This document shows positions 10,821-22,643 of a DNA stretch of 64,000 nt, piece after piece. The notes beneath the pieces were generated by a model. It had not been told where the DNA came from, did no database searches, and saw only the letters and a list, made by a program, of their open reading frames with translations. The position numbers and the translations under genes are program-made. The DNA is from Datura wrightii. Taxonomy: Eukaryota > Streptophyta > Magnoliopsida > Solanales > Solanaceae. The number at the start of each line of letters is the position of its first letter. Positions within the stretch are counted from its first letter, which is position 1. The stretch spans positions 36,166,501-36,230,500 of the forward strand of contig JASDFA010000002.1 in assembly GCA_035772735.1 (NCBI GenBank), given 5' to 3'.

Positions 10821-13388
10821 TGTAATACCCCGAATAATTTGAGTGATAAAATTGTGCTTTCGAGTTAGCACTAAGAGTACTAAATATGATAACAAGGAAT
10901 TATTATGAGTTATTTAAATCACTCTATGGTCATATTTAATATTGAACGTCGATCAAGTTGTAGAACAAAATTCGGAAAAAGTGATCGCAAAATTTCCTTC
11001 TTGAGATTCTTTGAAATTTAGGTCAAATGTATCGAAGATTTTCTCCCAATATATAAAGAGTTATGGGGTGTTAGAGCTATCAAATTAAATATCTACGAGT
11101 CTAGTTTCGAATGCATCAAACTATTCATCAGTCCGACTTCGGAGTAGAGAGATATTCGCGTTTTCACGAGACCGCACAAGCAGGTACGTCATAAGGGTCT
11201 AAGGCAGTGGAATGCTATTTAAGCCCATTTGGTCGGTTTTTGGTAATCCAAATTCATTTTCCAGCAACCAACTTTGTAAGAAACCTCTCTCAACTTCTCT
11301 CCATGGTTTTCTTTGGGTTTTGAGGCTAGAATCCATGGCTCAACATGATTTTAGTGTCGAGAAGTCGGGAATCGCGTGTAGTCCGTGGTTTGGTGTTTTT
11401 TCCGGGCTGTTGGTGGCTGTTTCGTGGTGAAGCTGTTGTCAAGCCTTCTTTATTTTGTTCTCCTTAGTTTTTAAGGTTGTTTATAAGTGTGTTAAATCGG
11501 TAGGTTATTGTCTCGGAGTTTCTACCGTCGAATTCCTATGAATCTTTTCGGGTAAGCTTCATTTGTCTTGTATTGTTGTTGAGTTGTGTTGGATGCGTTT
11601 TGGCAGAATTTTGGACTGCCTTTAGGAAGTAGGTTCATGGTGTTGAAGGCTCAAGTTCGTCTAGGATTGAAGCTAAGGCATGTTAGGCTCGTTCCTCCCT
11701 TTGTCAGCATGAATTCCATAGCCGTTGTCCTCCGTGTTGACGTGTTTGTTGGCTGTTTTGTGATGGCTTGTGTTTTTGCTATTACTGAACTATTGTTCTG
11801 ATGTTTATATGGTGATAAAGGTGTGTATAAGGTGATGGTTTGGTTGGTATCTTTGACTTGAGTGTGGAGAATCGTAGCCATGGTAAATTATTAGGCTCGT
11901 GTCGAGAGCCGTGTGTGAGGCATGTGGTTCTTGTAGCAAGTTGTGGGATGTTTGAGTGAATGAGATTAGGTTACCATGTTGATGTTGAATTAGGGATTAG
12001 AGGGTTTAAGGTCTATGGTTGTGACGATCTTTTGTTATATTTGAATTGAAGATGGTGTCGACCGTGCCGAGGGCATGTGACTGCTGTGGTGACACTTGGG
12101 AGATTTGGCCGTGCCCCTTGATGTTAGTGGTAAGTAGAGTGGCATGTGGGCTGTTTGTAAAGCTTGAGGATAGACTGGTTAGGATGGTAGTCCTTAGCTT
12201 GGTTAGTGGCTCGTCGGTGGACGGATAGACGTGAAAGAATAGTATTGTATTGTAATCGTCGGGTTGTGGGGTTTGAGAGCCGATTGTGGGCTATTTGAGC
12301 ATGTATTATTATTGTTGCTGATTGTGTGTGTGTTATGTTTGAGTCCTTGTGGATTGTGGATACCCGACGCACGAGAGTGTTTCCGGCTGAGGGGTTGAGC
12401 CCAAGGAGTGAAATGACCTACGGGGTTGAGAATATGTCCCCTGTAGTGTCGAGTTGAGACATGATTTGAGAGTGGTCCGAAATGTATGAGCCTTCCTGGG
12501 ATCATGATTTGGTTCTCCCAGATGGATTGAGCTCCGCTAACTGTGCGCAGTCGAGAGAGAGTCCGGCAATGCTTGATTTATGATGTTCACTGACTGGTGT
12601 TTACTTTTTGATATGCTTAGCATTATATTGTAATTGTTGCTCGTGTTATATGTTATCTGATAGCAATGGATGCTAGATGTTGGCTGGTGTTAGCTGGAGG
12701 TCGTAGAGAGGTGTAGAGGTGATGACAGGTGAGCTATGTTGGCTAGGTGCCGTTGTGTTATTGTTTACTTTTAGACTTGCAGGGCTTATTGGGGCCACGT
12801 AGATTTTATGTGTTTACCAATGTTGAGTCTCCTTCTGCGATATCTGTTATATCTGTTAATCTATAATCGATGTCTTTCAGTTGTTTCTGCCTTTCATGTT
12901 CGGTACACTATTGTACTGACGCCCTAGTCGGGGCGCTGCATTCATGCCTGCAGGTGATGGTGGGCTGTTAGATTGAGTTCTTGGGTGCTGAGTGGAGTTC
13001 CAACTGAGTTGGTGCGCTCTAGGTTTTTTGGAGTCACCTCAGATGTTTGAGTTAAGGGTAGTTTGGGGCCCTGCCCCCGATCATTTGATTACTAATGTAT
13101 TCATAGAGGCTCATAGACATTACTTGGTTTTAATATGTTGTTATAGGCCAGGTGGGCCATGTTGTATAGTTATTTTCCTTTCGTGACCTTTACGACATAT
13201 GGTATTTTTTTTTGTTGGTCAGGTGAGACAGCTTCCGCTATAGGCTATTGTCTTATTCTGATTTTATAGTTGTGTGTTGTTGAACCTCATCGGTTCTGGC
13301 ATTTATTTTATATTTTGGGCGTCGAGTATCCTCATATCAGGGGTGGCACTAGTTGCCAGTCACGCCTCCCTAGATTTGGGGTGTGACA
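10821..13388 (+). repeat. C1 3' LTR (2568 bp, complete)
   Basis: TGTAATACCCCGAATAATT at the start and GGGGTGTGACA at the end. A TATA-like TATTTAAG lies at 11216-11223, about 400 bases in. The end carries the GGTGGCAC...GCCAGTCACGCCTCCC wording common to families A, B and C, so these families are related. A minus-strand open frame at 12203-12505 has a counterpart in the 5' LTR (9061-9399); it lies antisense to the transcribed LTR and is probably incidental. Confidence 0.85.
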
Positions 13389-13638
13389 ACTACTCTGGTC
13401 AGCAATTGTACTGCAGACCTCACTCCTGATCTGTCGCAATTGGAGGAGGCTCTGCAACTCTAAGGACCTGTTTAGCCCTCAGAACATCTCTAGCTAGGGA
13501 TACTGGTTCTGGTGGTGGAGTGACGGCCTTATCCTGGGCCTCAGATGGGTCTGTCTCTGTAGGGTGTACCCTGCTGGTACCCTCACCTGCTGCAATATCT
13601 AGCCGCTATTCGGCCGCTATTCTCTGAGTTACAGGCAT
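13389..13638 (-). pseudogene. gag: Gag N-terminus belonging to C2
   Basis: On the minus strand an ATG at 13638 opens a frame with a stop after nine codons, then a Pro/Glu-rich stretch including TETDPSEAQDKAVTPPPEP. More stops follow near 13430. This is the low-complexity N-terminal arm typical of chromovirus Gag. It lies between the C2 primer site and the C1 insertion, and continues logically into the capsid fragment at 7671-8362. Similarity to named proteins is inferred from style only. Confidence 0.65.
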
Positions 13639-13827
13639 CCCTGCACAATTTAACAAACGTAAGACTAGACCCAATTTCTGCAACTTCAGCCTTATCGCAC
13701 GATTTGATTAAGAAAGTAGATTAACCATCCTAAATGCCCTGTATCCTCTTTTCTATAAGTAGGTTGCGCAACGCACATATAAAAAAGACTCTACTAGACA
13801 CAACTCATAGACTCCCTAGGACATGAA

Positions 13828-13841
13828 CTGCTCTGATACCA
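13828..13841 (-). other. C2 primer binding site (iMet type)
   Basis: The minus strand reads TGGTATCAGAGCAG four bases after the LTR end at 13846. It marks 13846-15902 as a 5' LTR of a minus-strand element whose leader occupies 13639-13827. Confidence 0.85.
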
Positions 13842-13845
13842 AGTC

Positions 13846-15902
13846 TGTTACACCCCAACCCGAGGAAGCATGACTGGCACTTGGTGCCACCCCTGATAGG
13901 AGCATACATGACCCCCAAATATAAAACAAAGGCCAAAATTGATGATGTTTAGCATGAAATAACATACTGACAGTAGTAATCAAGAAAACGTGGCAAATAG
14001 GTATTATGCTACTAGGGTCGTCAAGACCACATACAACCAAAAGGCATACACAAGGACTCAAATGACCTACTACAACATTTACAACCCAACAGGTACCATA
14101 TATGAGCCTCTAAAGAGTTTAACAAGTTTATACTGATTGGGACAAGGTCCCGACCTACCCAATATATACACAAAATCACAATAAGGTATCTCCGAACAAG
14201 TTGGAGCTTACCACACCTGTCTGGAACTCAACTTAACCTCGGGAACCTTGATCAACCTGATTGTTAGGACCTGCAAGCATGAATGCAGCGCCCGACTAGA
14301 AGTACACAATTTACCGAATATGATAGGAGACTATAAGAAAGAGTTTAGAGATAATAGACAACTGACAGAACATAGAGCAACAACCTCAAAAAAAATATAA
14401 CCTAGCAATCCATATACCTGGTACATATAGGAAGCTCCAAATAACAATATAACACCACCAATCAATACAAAGATAACACAAGTGAAATATATCATCAATC
14501 GGGCACTGTCGGACCATCTCTCGGTTGTGTAGTTAGCAAGATCAATCCATCTGGGAGAACCAACGCAATCCCAGAAAGGCTCAGACATATCGGACCACTC
14601 GCGAATCATGTCTAGATTTGACACTACGGAGGACATCATCCTCAACCCCGTAGGTCGATCAACCCTTGGGCTCAACCCCTTAGCCGAAAACACTCTTGTG
14701 TGTTGGGTATCCACAATCCCTAAGGACTCAATTAGAAAATACAACCATAATCACAAACATTTACAATCAATTTTCACAAGGACCCTAAACATCCCCTAAT
14801 CGACTCACGATGGCGTCAAGCGACACAAACTAATTCAAAGGGTTGCTCGACTCGACGACCTGCCCACTGGCACACGAGTCTAACCCAACCTTGTGAAAAC
14901 ATTAACTCACACAACCAATAGCTAATCCAAGGGTACACCTATCATGAATTCAAGGCTTCATGAGATAGCCCACACGCACGACAATAACACTAACACAAGT
15001 CTACTGAAATCATGCCAAAAAAGAGAACAAACGGCCTACACATACCTTGAACCCAAGCTAGACAAACCTCCACTTCCCAAGTACACCAAGATACTGCCTA
15101 AAAGTAGAAAACAAACCACCAACACACTGCTAGAAGATCCAACAAGAGAAACAACACAAAAGAAAGTTTACTAACTAGTTCTTCATGAATTCAGCGGTAG
15201 GAAATCTAAAATAAAATTATACCAAGATCAACAACTCCTTAAGCATCCTAAGAATACTAAGAACCAAAAAAGAACAAGAACTTATCAACTAGAAACACGA
15301 AGCAGCCACCAAACTTCCGGAAACACAATTCAACGACGCGATCTACTCGAAGAATCCAATCCCCTAACACCAAAATCACTTGGACTTATGACTTCTAGCT
15401 CCAAAACCCAAAGAAAACCATGGAGAGGAATTGAGAGAGGTTTCATATGAAATATGTTGCTGGAAAATGAATTTTGATGACCAACAACCGACCAAAGGGG
15501 ATTAAATAATCCTCCACCGTGTTAGTTATTTTTTATGTGTCTATTTGTACAGTCTCACTAAAACATGAATATCTCTCTACTCTGAAGTCGGATTGATGAA
15601 TGGTTTAATGTGTTGAAAACTAGACTCATAGACATTTAATTTGATAGGTAGTACACCCCCTAACTCCTTATTTATTGGGAGAAAATACTCTATTTATTTG
15701 ACCTAAATTTCAAGAAATCTCAAGAACGAAATTTTGCGATAACTTTTGCCGAATTTTGTTTTACGACTTGATCGTCGTCCAATCTTTAATACGATCATAG
15801 AGTGACTCAAATACCTCATAAAACTTTCTTCACTGCCTATTAAGTACTCTTAGTCCTATATCAAAGTACAAATTTATTGCTTAATCTATACAGGGTGTTA
15901 CA
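13846..15902 (-). repeat. C2 5' LTR (about 2.06 kb)
   Basis: Plus-strand TGTTACACCCCAACCCG at the left is the LTR end read backwards; TATACAGGGTGTTACA at the right is its start. Read on the minus strand it aligns with the C1 LTRs from end to end, including the start, which resembles TGTAATACCCC in C1. It is a separate, older copy in the opposite orientation. Its right end overlaps the B2 LTR end by the seven bases TGTTACA (15896-15902). Confidence 0.8.
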
Positions 15903-18027
15903 CCCACCTTGGGAGGCATAACTGGCACCTGGTGCCATATTAGGATCTGAATTGACCTAATTGGGCTTATGCACTTATGGTGAATGCCTACTCTTCAAAT
16001 CAAGAAAACAATGAGCAATATCTCAGTTGTAAACACAGCCTCCAGCCGACAAGGCCATATAGCCACCTGTTAAAAGAAAACAGCTAACCAACAACACGCA
16101 ATAAAGGAATCCTATGCGGGCCGACAGGACCATCATGCTGTCTAGTTATAGAAAAATGAAAATAGGCAGTCATAACTATACCATATCCGACAAGTCTGCT
16201 AACTAAAAGATAAACTAGGCCCCACACGGCCATTATACAAAATAAACATACATAGGCCCCACACGGCCAACAACCAAACCAAAAATTGAGAATTTGTAGC
16301 CTGCAAGCCTCTAAGAGTGATATAATGGTTGGGGAAAGGCCCCGACCTACCCATAAACTGTACAAAAAAAGAACCAACCTTCTAACTAACAACCCTGGAG
16401 TAAAGGAGCTAATTAGACTGCCGAGTAGGCTAATGACTAGGGAGTTCATGAATTATGTCTAACCGTACCTGTAAGCAAGTAATGCTACACCCCAAAGATG
16501 GGTTTCAGTACAATATGTACTGAATATGTAAGGCAGTAAATGAAAGTGACTAAATAATACTGATAATAAAACTGAAAACAATTCAATAGGAAAGATAAGA
16601 GATATAACCTACATGCCCTACAACCTACTGTATAACTAATAATAAATAACGCAAACAAGAACCTTACCTAGCCTCCATAAGCTCGAAAGGTACAACCAGC
16701 ATAGAATAACCCACCCGGGGCCCCCATAAGCCCTGGAGAGCACACTTCAACCTATGTACCCCTAACAAGGTCAAAAAGAGTCAACAGGTAACTATAGCCA
16801 ACCTGTCGGTCCCCTGGATCTGCTACTAAGACCGCTCAACTCCTGTAGCTGTGTCTGAGTCTGGTGGAGTCCTGTAACTGCACCCTGGGCACTAGGCTCG
16901 ATGAGGGTCAGTAATGCCAATACGGTATAAAAGTAATAGTTTAGCCATGGAATGGACTGTAACATGGCCCTTGGGCCTCATCATAGTCCCTTGGGACAAA
17001 ATATAGCTCCTTGGAGCGATCCATATAGCCCCATAGGCAACGACACAGCTAGTAACCCTGAGGTTGGACAACGGAAGGCTATATAGGGAAGGGTTATCCC
17101 CAATCTAAATAGTAAATGCTAATCTCAAACTAATAGTAGCAGCTAACCACAACAATCATACTTTTGGATTTCTTACAAGGATCTAGGTCGTATTACAATA
17201 CGACAGGAATAACTTGCTGAAGGAATTTGCCTTAATATACCTCAAACGCTGACTTTCATTTAACTGGTGAGTTTCAACTTGTAAACAATAGTTCTACCCA
17301 ACTGAAAAACCCTTATGCTGAGAGAATAGGGCTAATTTCAATACTAAATTCAGCAAATAATGATAACTTTCTATAACAATAACAACTGTAATTCAACTTT
17401 GAATAACTCGGTCGAAAACCTATAATTTCCCGAGAGTTCAGAAGGGAGAAATTCTTACCTAATGCCTGCGACCATTTAGGAGTCAATTTGGAGTAATTTT
17501 GACAACTTTTACTCAGCAGAGTTCCGGTATGCCGAGCAAAATTTTTGAGAAATAACTCTATAGAAATGCTTCCCATAGGCCTAGAACTCATTATCTGAAG
17601 TTAATTTGCATTTGGACGGCATTTGGTAGTGTAATAAATATTCAATTTTAAGATAAAATCTCAAATCACAGATTTGCAAGAAATCCATGTTATTTTCATT
17701 GAACCGCGTGATGAAAATTAATTGAAAGTTGCATTCTCTCTCACCTCTAGCCGAAGGATACTTTACAAATGATTTAAAATTGAACAAGGGAAGTATATAT
17801 ATAAGTGTAGGGCAGTGGTCGGATGTGCCTCGCACTGGCCAACGTGCCAGGAAGGGTGCCACGTTGCACCTCCCAGGGCACTGGCCCTCCTGGCGCTGCG
17901 TTGCATAAGGAACCGGCCTCGCCTAACCCTGCTTTCAAGGATTTTCCTTCACACGTTAAGCTCTATTTACTTGTCACAAATTCATGCGTATGCCTGCTAA
18001 CCGTTAATATTTTACGGGGTGTAACAT
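15896..18027 (-). repeat. B2: family B LTR (2.13 kb), possibly solo
   Basis: Left end TGTTACACCCACCTTGGG and right end TTTACGGGGTGTAACA are LTR termini read backwards. In element order it has the LTR start at 18027, a GC-rich module at 17815-17930 and a minus-strand TATA stretch (TATATATATA) at 17793-17803. No primer site or internal sequence is attached on the left, where C2 abuts directly. Flanks CAGGG (15891-15895) and TAGGG (18028-18032) differ by one base, which would suit a solo LTR with a decayed duplication. Confidence 0.75.
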
Positions 18028-18481
18028 AGGGTTAGATGATGATGCCTACCAGTAATGTGTTTTATATTGACCCTACTCCTGCACTTCTTTTATGAGTGTA
18101 GAATATGATCTATGAAGCTCCTCTCGACCCCGCCTATAAATAGTAGCGGGTCCTTAAAAGGTGAGCGAGCTTGATGGCAGGCAATCCCACTCCTCCAATA
18201 AAGATGTCTCTCCTTCAGACATTGTAGCACTTCTTTTTGTTTAGTTTAAATATTCCTAGATAGTAGTTAGACGATTAAGTGTAATGACTTTCGGATCTTG
18301 GAAAGTTTTGTTGTTTTGGTTTAGTTGGTTATTATGAATTTCAGATATTTCATTTCTTTTCATCTTATTACAAATGTTACTTCTTCTTGAATGATTTATG
18401 ATGGGGTAGTTATTGGGAATCATTTGTTCGCCCACCTAGGAGGTTAGTATGGGTGCCAATAACGGTCATTTGGGTCATGAC
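18028..18481 (+). repeat. F1 5' LTR, last 454 bases
   Basis: It ends GGGTCATGACA right before the primer site, so this is the U5 side of the 5' LTR. The left part is cut by B2. If D1 is the missing first part, the whole LTR would be about 2.3 kb. The window has no second copy of this segment, because the 3' LTR is interrupted before reaching it, so the assignment cannot be tested here. Confidence 0.7.
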
Positions 18482-18485
18482 AAAG

Positions 18486-18502
18486 TTGGTATCAGAGCCC
18501 TA
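18486..18502 (+). other. F1 primer binding site (iMet type)
   Basis: TGGTATCAGAGCCCTAG begins four bases after the LTR end. It matches the usual initiator tRNA-Met primer site; the leader runs to the gag start at 18701. Confidence 0.9.
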
Positions 18503-18700
18503 GGTTCGTTGATCTCATTGCACTAAGACGGGTCTAGTAGAGTCTCGCGGATCATTGCGGAGACGTCCGTAACTTATCTTCGAGAAGCTATAGAACTTTA
18601 GAAAACCTCCTTTTTTGTTTCTTTCATGCAAATACTTGATTCCAATTTGTATCTAGTGACCCAATTGGTATCTAATGCCTCTTATTTCTTTCTCTCAAAT

Positions 18701-20053
18701 ATGGTGAGAACATGTGCTAACGGAGTCAGAGAATCAGCACCCGAGCCACCAGCAGCAGCAACAACAGCAGCATTTTGCAGTAGAAGAAAGGGCCGAGGAC
18801 GTGGGCAAAGACCTGCCACAGCCAGAGGAGGGGTTTGCACTCCTGCTCTGGTCAGAGAGAGGTCAGCATCTCTGGTACCACCCGCAGTTCAAGAAAGGGT
18901 GGCGGTAGAGGTGGAAGTACAGATGCAAGGAGAGGTTCCTACCGCTCCAGCATCCTTCGAGGTTCTGTCTTAGGTTCTTAATCTCCTAAGTGGCCTCGTG
19001 GGTAATGGGCTAGTACCAAAAACTTCTACAGGGCAACAATCAGGGATATAGCATGTGGCTGTAGTGGCTTCTGACACTGATGACATGTTTGAGGAAGTCA
19101 TGTTCCCCAGACCAGTAGTTGGTCCTGTGATGATAAGGGAGGAGCATGATTTGTTATGTAGGTTCAGCAAGATGAAACCTCCCACATTTTATGGTACTAA
19201 GGCGGAGGACACCTATGAATTTATTATAGATTGCCACGAGAGGCTCCATAAGATGGGGGTAGTGGAGAAGTACAGTGTGGAGTTTGTCACCTTCCAGCTG
19301 ATGGGTGATGCAAAGCTCTGGTGGTGGGCTTTCGTGGAGTGCAGACCAACGAGGTCACCGCTGTTGACTTGGATCAAGTTTTACTCCATATTTCAAGAGA
19401 AGTATGTACCCTGTATCTTGAGAGATAGGAGACAGGATAAGTTCACCACCATCGAGCAGGGAAGCTCTTCTGTTGAAGCCTACGAGGCACGATTCCATTA
19501 ACTATCTAGGTATTCTTTATCCCTACTGCCCATAGAGGAAGAGAGGATTAGGCGGTTTGTTAAGGGCCTGAATGTGCCTCTTCAGTTTCCCAACTCTCCA
19601 TATGGTATCCTCAGGTAAATGTTTTTAGGAGGTCATAGAATATGTGAAGAATATAGAGGTCGTGAAATAGGTGGGGTATGCAAAGAGTGCTGAGAAGAAG
19701 GCTTAGAGGGTGAGTTCCTAAAATGGCCCTATTGTTAGGACTCCAGTACCACAGGGTTTCTCTAGGTGTCCTATTCATTCGGCTATGCAGGTGTCAGCTG
19801 GAGGTCCATCAGGAAATACTTCCTGACATCAGGTACAATTGGGGGTACTCATCTTGTTCGTTCCGACTTTGGGGTTTGCCTTATTTCATCTGTTCCGACT
19901 CAGAGGCCAGTGATTGAGAAGGTATGCCACGAGTGTGGAGAGTATGCTTGGCCAGGGAAAACAGATCATTCCACACCCAACTCTTCAAGTTTAGGCCCCT
20001 GTCGAAAGAGGAGGCATTACGTCCAGCAAAGATCCACAGCTTGGGCGAGGTAG
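18701..20053 (+). pseudogene. gag: F1 gag
   Basis: ATG at 18701 opens MVRTCANG, a start typical of plant chromovirus Gag. One frame can be followed through a Pro/Ala/Arg/Gly-rich arm, then the capsid domain from about 19160 (KMKPPTFYGTKAEDTYEFI, LMGDAKLWWWAF, QEKYVP) to a decayed zinc knuckle near 19924-19975 (CHECGEY...). In-frame stops are seen at about 18971, 19049, 19499 and 19616, with more before 19766, so no full Gag can be made. The knuckle has lost its canonical Cys/His spacing. The structural Gag would bind and package element RNA. Confidence 0.85.
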
Positions 20054-20135
20054 TCAGTCAGCTGTTGGATGTGGTGCTCAGTCGAGTAGAGGTTGCTTTC
20101 AGGTGTGTAAGGGTGGCACCTAGTCAGATAGAGGG

Positions 20136-20579
20136 GTGACACAGCACAACCGGGGCAATTTGCAAGAAGGTAACCAGGCTCACTTTTATGATTTTCCTAG
20201 TAGGCCAGATGCAGAGGCTTCAAATGCTATTTTTATAGGTACATACTTTGTGTTCGACAAAATGGTTATTGCATTATTTGATCTGGTTTCAATATTTTCC
20301 TATGTGTCTGCAAATTTTGCATTGGGTTTAGATCTTGTTTATAATGTGCTCTATACTCCTATCCATGTGTCTACTCCTATTGGGGATTTCATGGTGGTGG
20401 ATAGGGTTGTTCAGGATTGTATTATTGATTTCATGGGGTTTGACACTCTGGTAGACTTAGTGATCTTGGACATGGATGGTTGTGATGTGATTCTGGAAAT
20501 GAGCTAGTTATCTCCTTACCATGTCATTCTACATTGCCATGCTAAGACCATTACTATATCGGGGCCAGGGTCATCCAGG
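20136..20579 (+). pseudogene. pol: F1 aspartic protease region
   Basis: The frame starting at 20136 matches the chromovirus protease: a core around VIALFDLVSIFSYVS where an Asp-x-Gly motif is expected, then STPIGDFMVVDRV and FDTLVDLVILDMDGCDVIL. The Gly after the catalytic Asp is not evident (D-L-V here), so it would be inactive. A TAG at about 20505 interrupts the frame, which continues towards RT. In live elements this protease cuts the Gag-Pol polyprotein. Confidence 0.78.
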
Positions 20580-22110
20580 TTGGAGTTAAAAGGGAATTGT
20601 AGCCCTTCTCCAAAGAAATTCATCTCTTATATTCGTACCCATAAGCTGATTGAGCAGGGTTGTTCAACGTATCTAGCGCATATTCAGGATACTAGTTCTG
20701 AGGGTCCTTCCATAGAGTTGGTCCCGGTAGTTTGTGAGTATTTAGAGGTGTTCCCTGCAGATCTGCCCAGCGTACCAATGGACCGTGATATTGATTTTTG
20801 TATAGATTTAAAGCTAGGGACCTGACCCATTTATTTTCCATCATACCGAATGGCACCTGCTGAGTTGAGAGAACTCAACGAACAGTTGCAAGAGCTTCTT
20901 AGTAAAGGGTTTATTAGGTCGAATGTCTCTCCTTGAGGTGCTCCGATCTTTTTTATGAAAAAGAAGGACGGTAGTATGCGGATGTTCATTGATTACCGTT
21001 AGTTGAACAAGGTAACTATTTGAAACAAGTATCCTCTCCCTCAAAAAGGTGATTTGTTCGATCAGTTACAGGGAGCGGCTGTATTTTTAAAGATTTACTT
21101 GTGATAGGGTTATCGCCAACTAAAGATTCAGGCTGAGGATATTCCTAATACTGTCTTTCGAACAAGGTACGGGCATTACAAGTTTCTAGCCATGCCGTTC
21201 GGACTCACTAATGCCCTAGCTGTGTTCATATGCTTGATGAATGGTATCTACAAACCTTGCTTATATTCCTTTGTGATTGTTTTTATTGATGATATCTTAC
21301 TGTACTATAAGACCAAGCAGGAACATGAGAATCATCTGAGAATAGTGTTGGGATTGCTGAAGGAGAATCAGTTGTATGCCAAATTCTCTAAGTACAAGTT
21401 TTTGTTGGACTCAGTGTCTTTTCTGGGGCATGTGGTCTCAAGGGAGGGAATCAAAGTTGATCCACAAAAGGTGACGGCAATCAAAAACTGGGCTAGGCTA
21501 ACTACCGTATAGAAATTTAGAGTTTTGTGGGACTGGCTAGTTACTACCGCCAGTTTGTGAAGGGTTTTGCATCTATTGCCTCAGTGCCATCCAAGTTGAC
21601 TCAAAAGGATGTACTTTCCAGTGTTCAGAGGAATGTGAAGCGAGTTTCCATACGCTCAAGACACTACCAACCATGTCATCTGTCCTGGCATTACCGGTAG
21701 AAGGTAAAGATTTTGTTGTTTGTTGTGATGCCTCACGGTCTGGGTTGGGTGTTATGTTAATGCAGGAAGAACAGGTCATTTCTTAGACTTCAAGGTAGTT
21801 GAAGGTGCATCAAAAGAATTTCCCCACGCATGACCTAGAGCTAGCTGCAGTGGTGTTCATCCTGAAATCTGGAGGCACTACTTGTACGGGGCTCGTTGTG
21901 AGGTATTCACAGATCATCACTGTCTGCAATATGAGTTTTCCCAGAAGAATCTCAATTTGAGACAGATAAGATGGAACTACTCAAGGACTATGACGTCACC
22001 ATCTTATACCACCCCAGAAAGGCTAATATGGTGGCGGATGCATTGAGTTCGAAAATAGTAAGTATGGGTAGTTTGGCTTGCCTAGAAGCGACTCGACAAT
22101 CAATGGCCTA
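20580..22110 (+). pseudogene. pol: F1 reverse transcriptase and RNase H
   Basis: The pol frame continues from the protease. A linker with VCEYLEVFPADLPSVP leads to the RT start (YRMAPAELRELNEQL), the KKKDGSMRMFIDYR region and the catalytic FIDD at about 21282-21293. Stops are seen at 20823, near 20935, 21000 and 21020, and at 21510, where the frame also shifts. RNase H follows with CCDAS and THDLELAAVVF around 21720-21860, then becomes unreadable. Both catalytic Asp residues of RT survive, but the gene cannot give a protein. This enzyme would copy element RNA into DNA in Gag particles. Confidence 0.85.
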
Positions 22111-22329
22111 GGAAGTTCAGACACTGACAAACAGTTTGGTGAGGCTATCATGGTCAGAAATAGGTGAGATATTAGCTAGTGTGGAGGCTAAGTCATCTTT
22201 GTTAGAAGAAATCAAAGCAAGGCAGTTTGAGGATGAGAAGTTAGGTAAGATTTGAGATAAAGTTCTGAGGGAATAAGCTAAGGAAGCGGAGATAGATGGT
22301 GAAAGGTCCTGAGAAGAAAGGGACATGTG

Positions 22330-22643
22330 TGTATTCCCTGAGTTAGTAAGCTTATTCAGACACTCCTGGTAGAAGCTCACAACTCGAGGTACTCCATTCA
22401 TCCTAGAGTTACCAAAATGTACCGTGACTTGAATCAGCACTATTGGTGGGGCAGGATGAAAAGAGATATTATAGAGCAAGTTGTCCAGTGTTTGAATTGC
22501 CAGCAGGTGAAATATGAACACCAGAAGCCTGGGGGAGTACTTCAAAGGATTCCTATCCTTGGTGTAAATGGGAGAGGATAGCTATGGATTTCGTAGTTGC
22601 TCGTCTAAATACTTTGGGAAAGTTTGACTCCATTTAGGTCATT
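22330..22643 (+). pseudogene. pol: F1 integrase, N-terminal zinc-binding part
   Basis: Translation shows EAHNSRYSIHPRVTKMYRDL and later CLNCQQVKYEHQKPGG in another frame, the HHCC zinc-binding domain at the start of gypsy integrases. It breaks at 22643, where H was inserted after TCATT; the same TCATT (29145-29149) resumes the integrase core. Confidence 0.82.

Larger units (their letters stand above)
8363..13388 (+). mobile_element. C1: gag/pol-free LTR element inserted in a minus-strand gag
   Basis: Two family C LTRs (8363-10367 and 10821-13388) flank only 453 bases holding a decayed primer site, a leader and a polypurine tract. The hexamer CAACTA lies at 8357-8362 and again at 13387-13392, overlapping the terminal CA of the LTR. 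This fits a 5-bp duplication AACTA, and gag sequence continues on both sides. No protein-coding remnant is present inside, so C1 is a deletion derivative or a non-autonomous element that depends on proteins supplied in trans. Confidence 0.85.

Noticed and set aside
18714..18908. Gln-rich 64-codon ORF (poly-Gln run)
   Set aside because: It is a shifted reading of the repetitive CAG-like N-terminal part of F1 gag; the gag frame itself runs through here.
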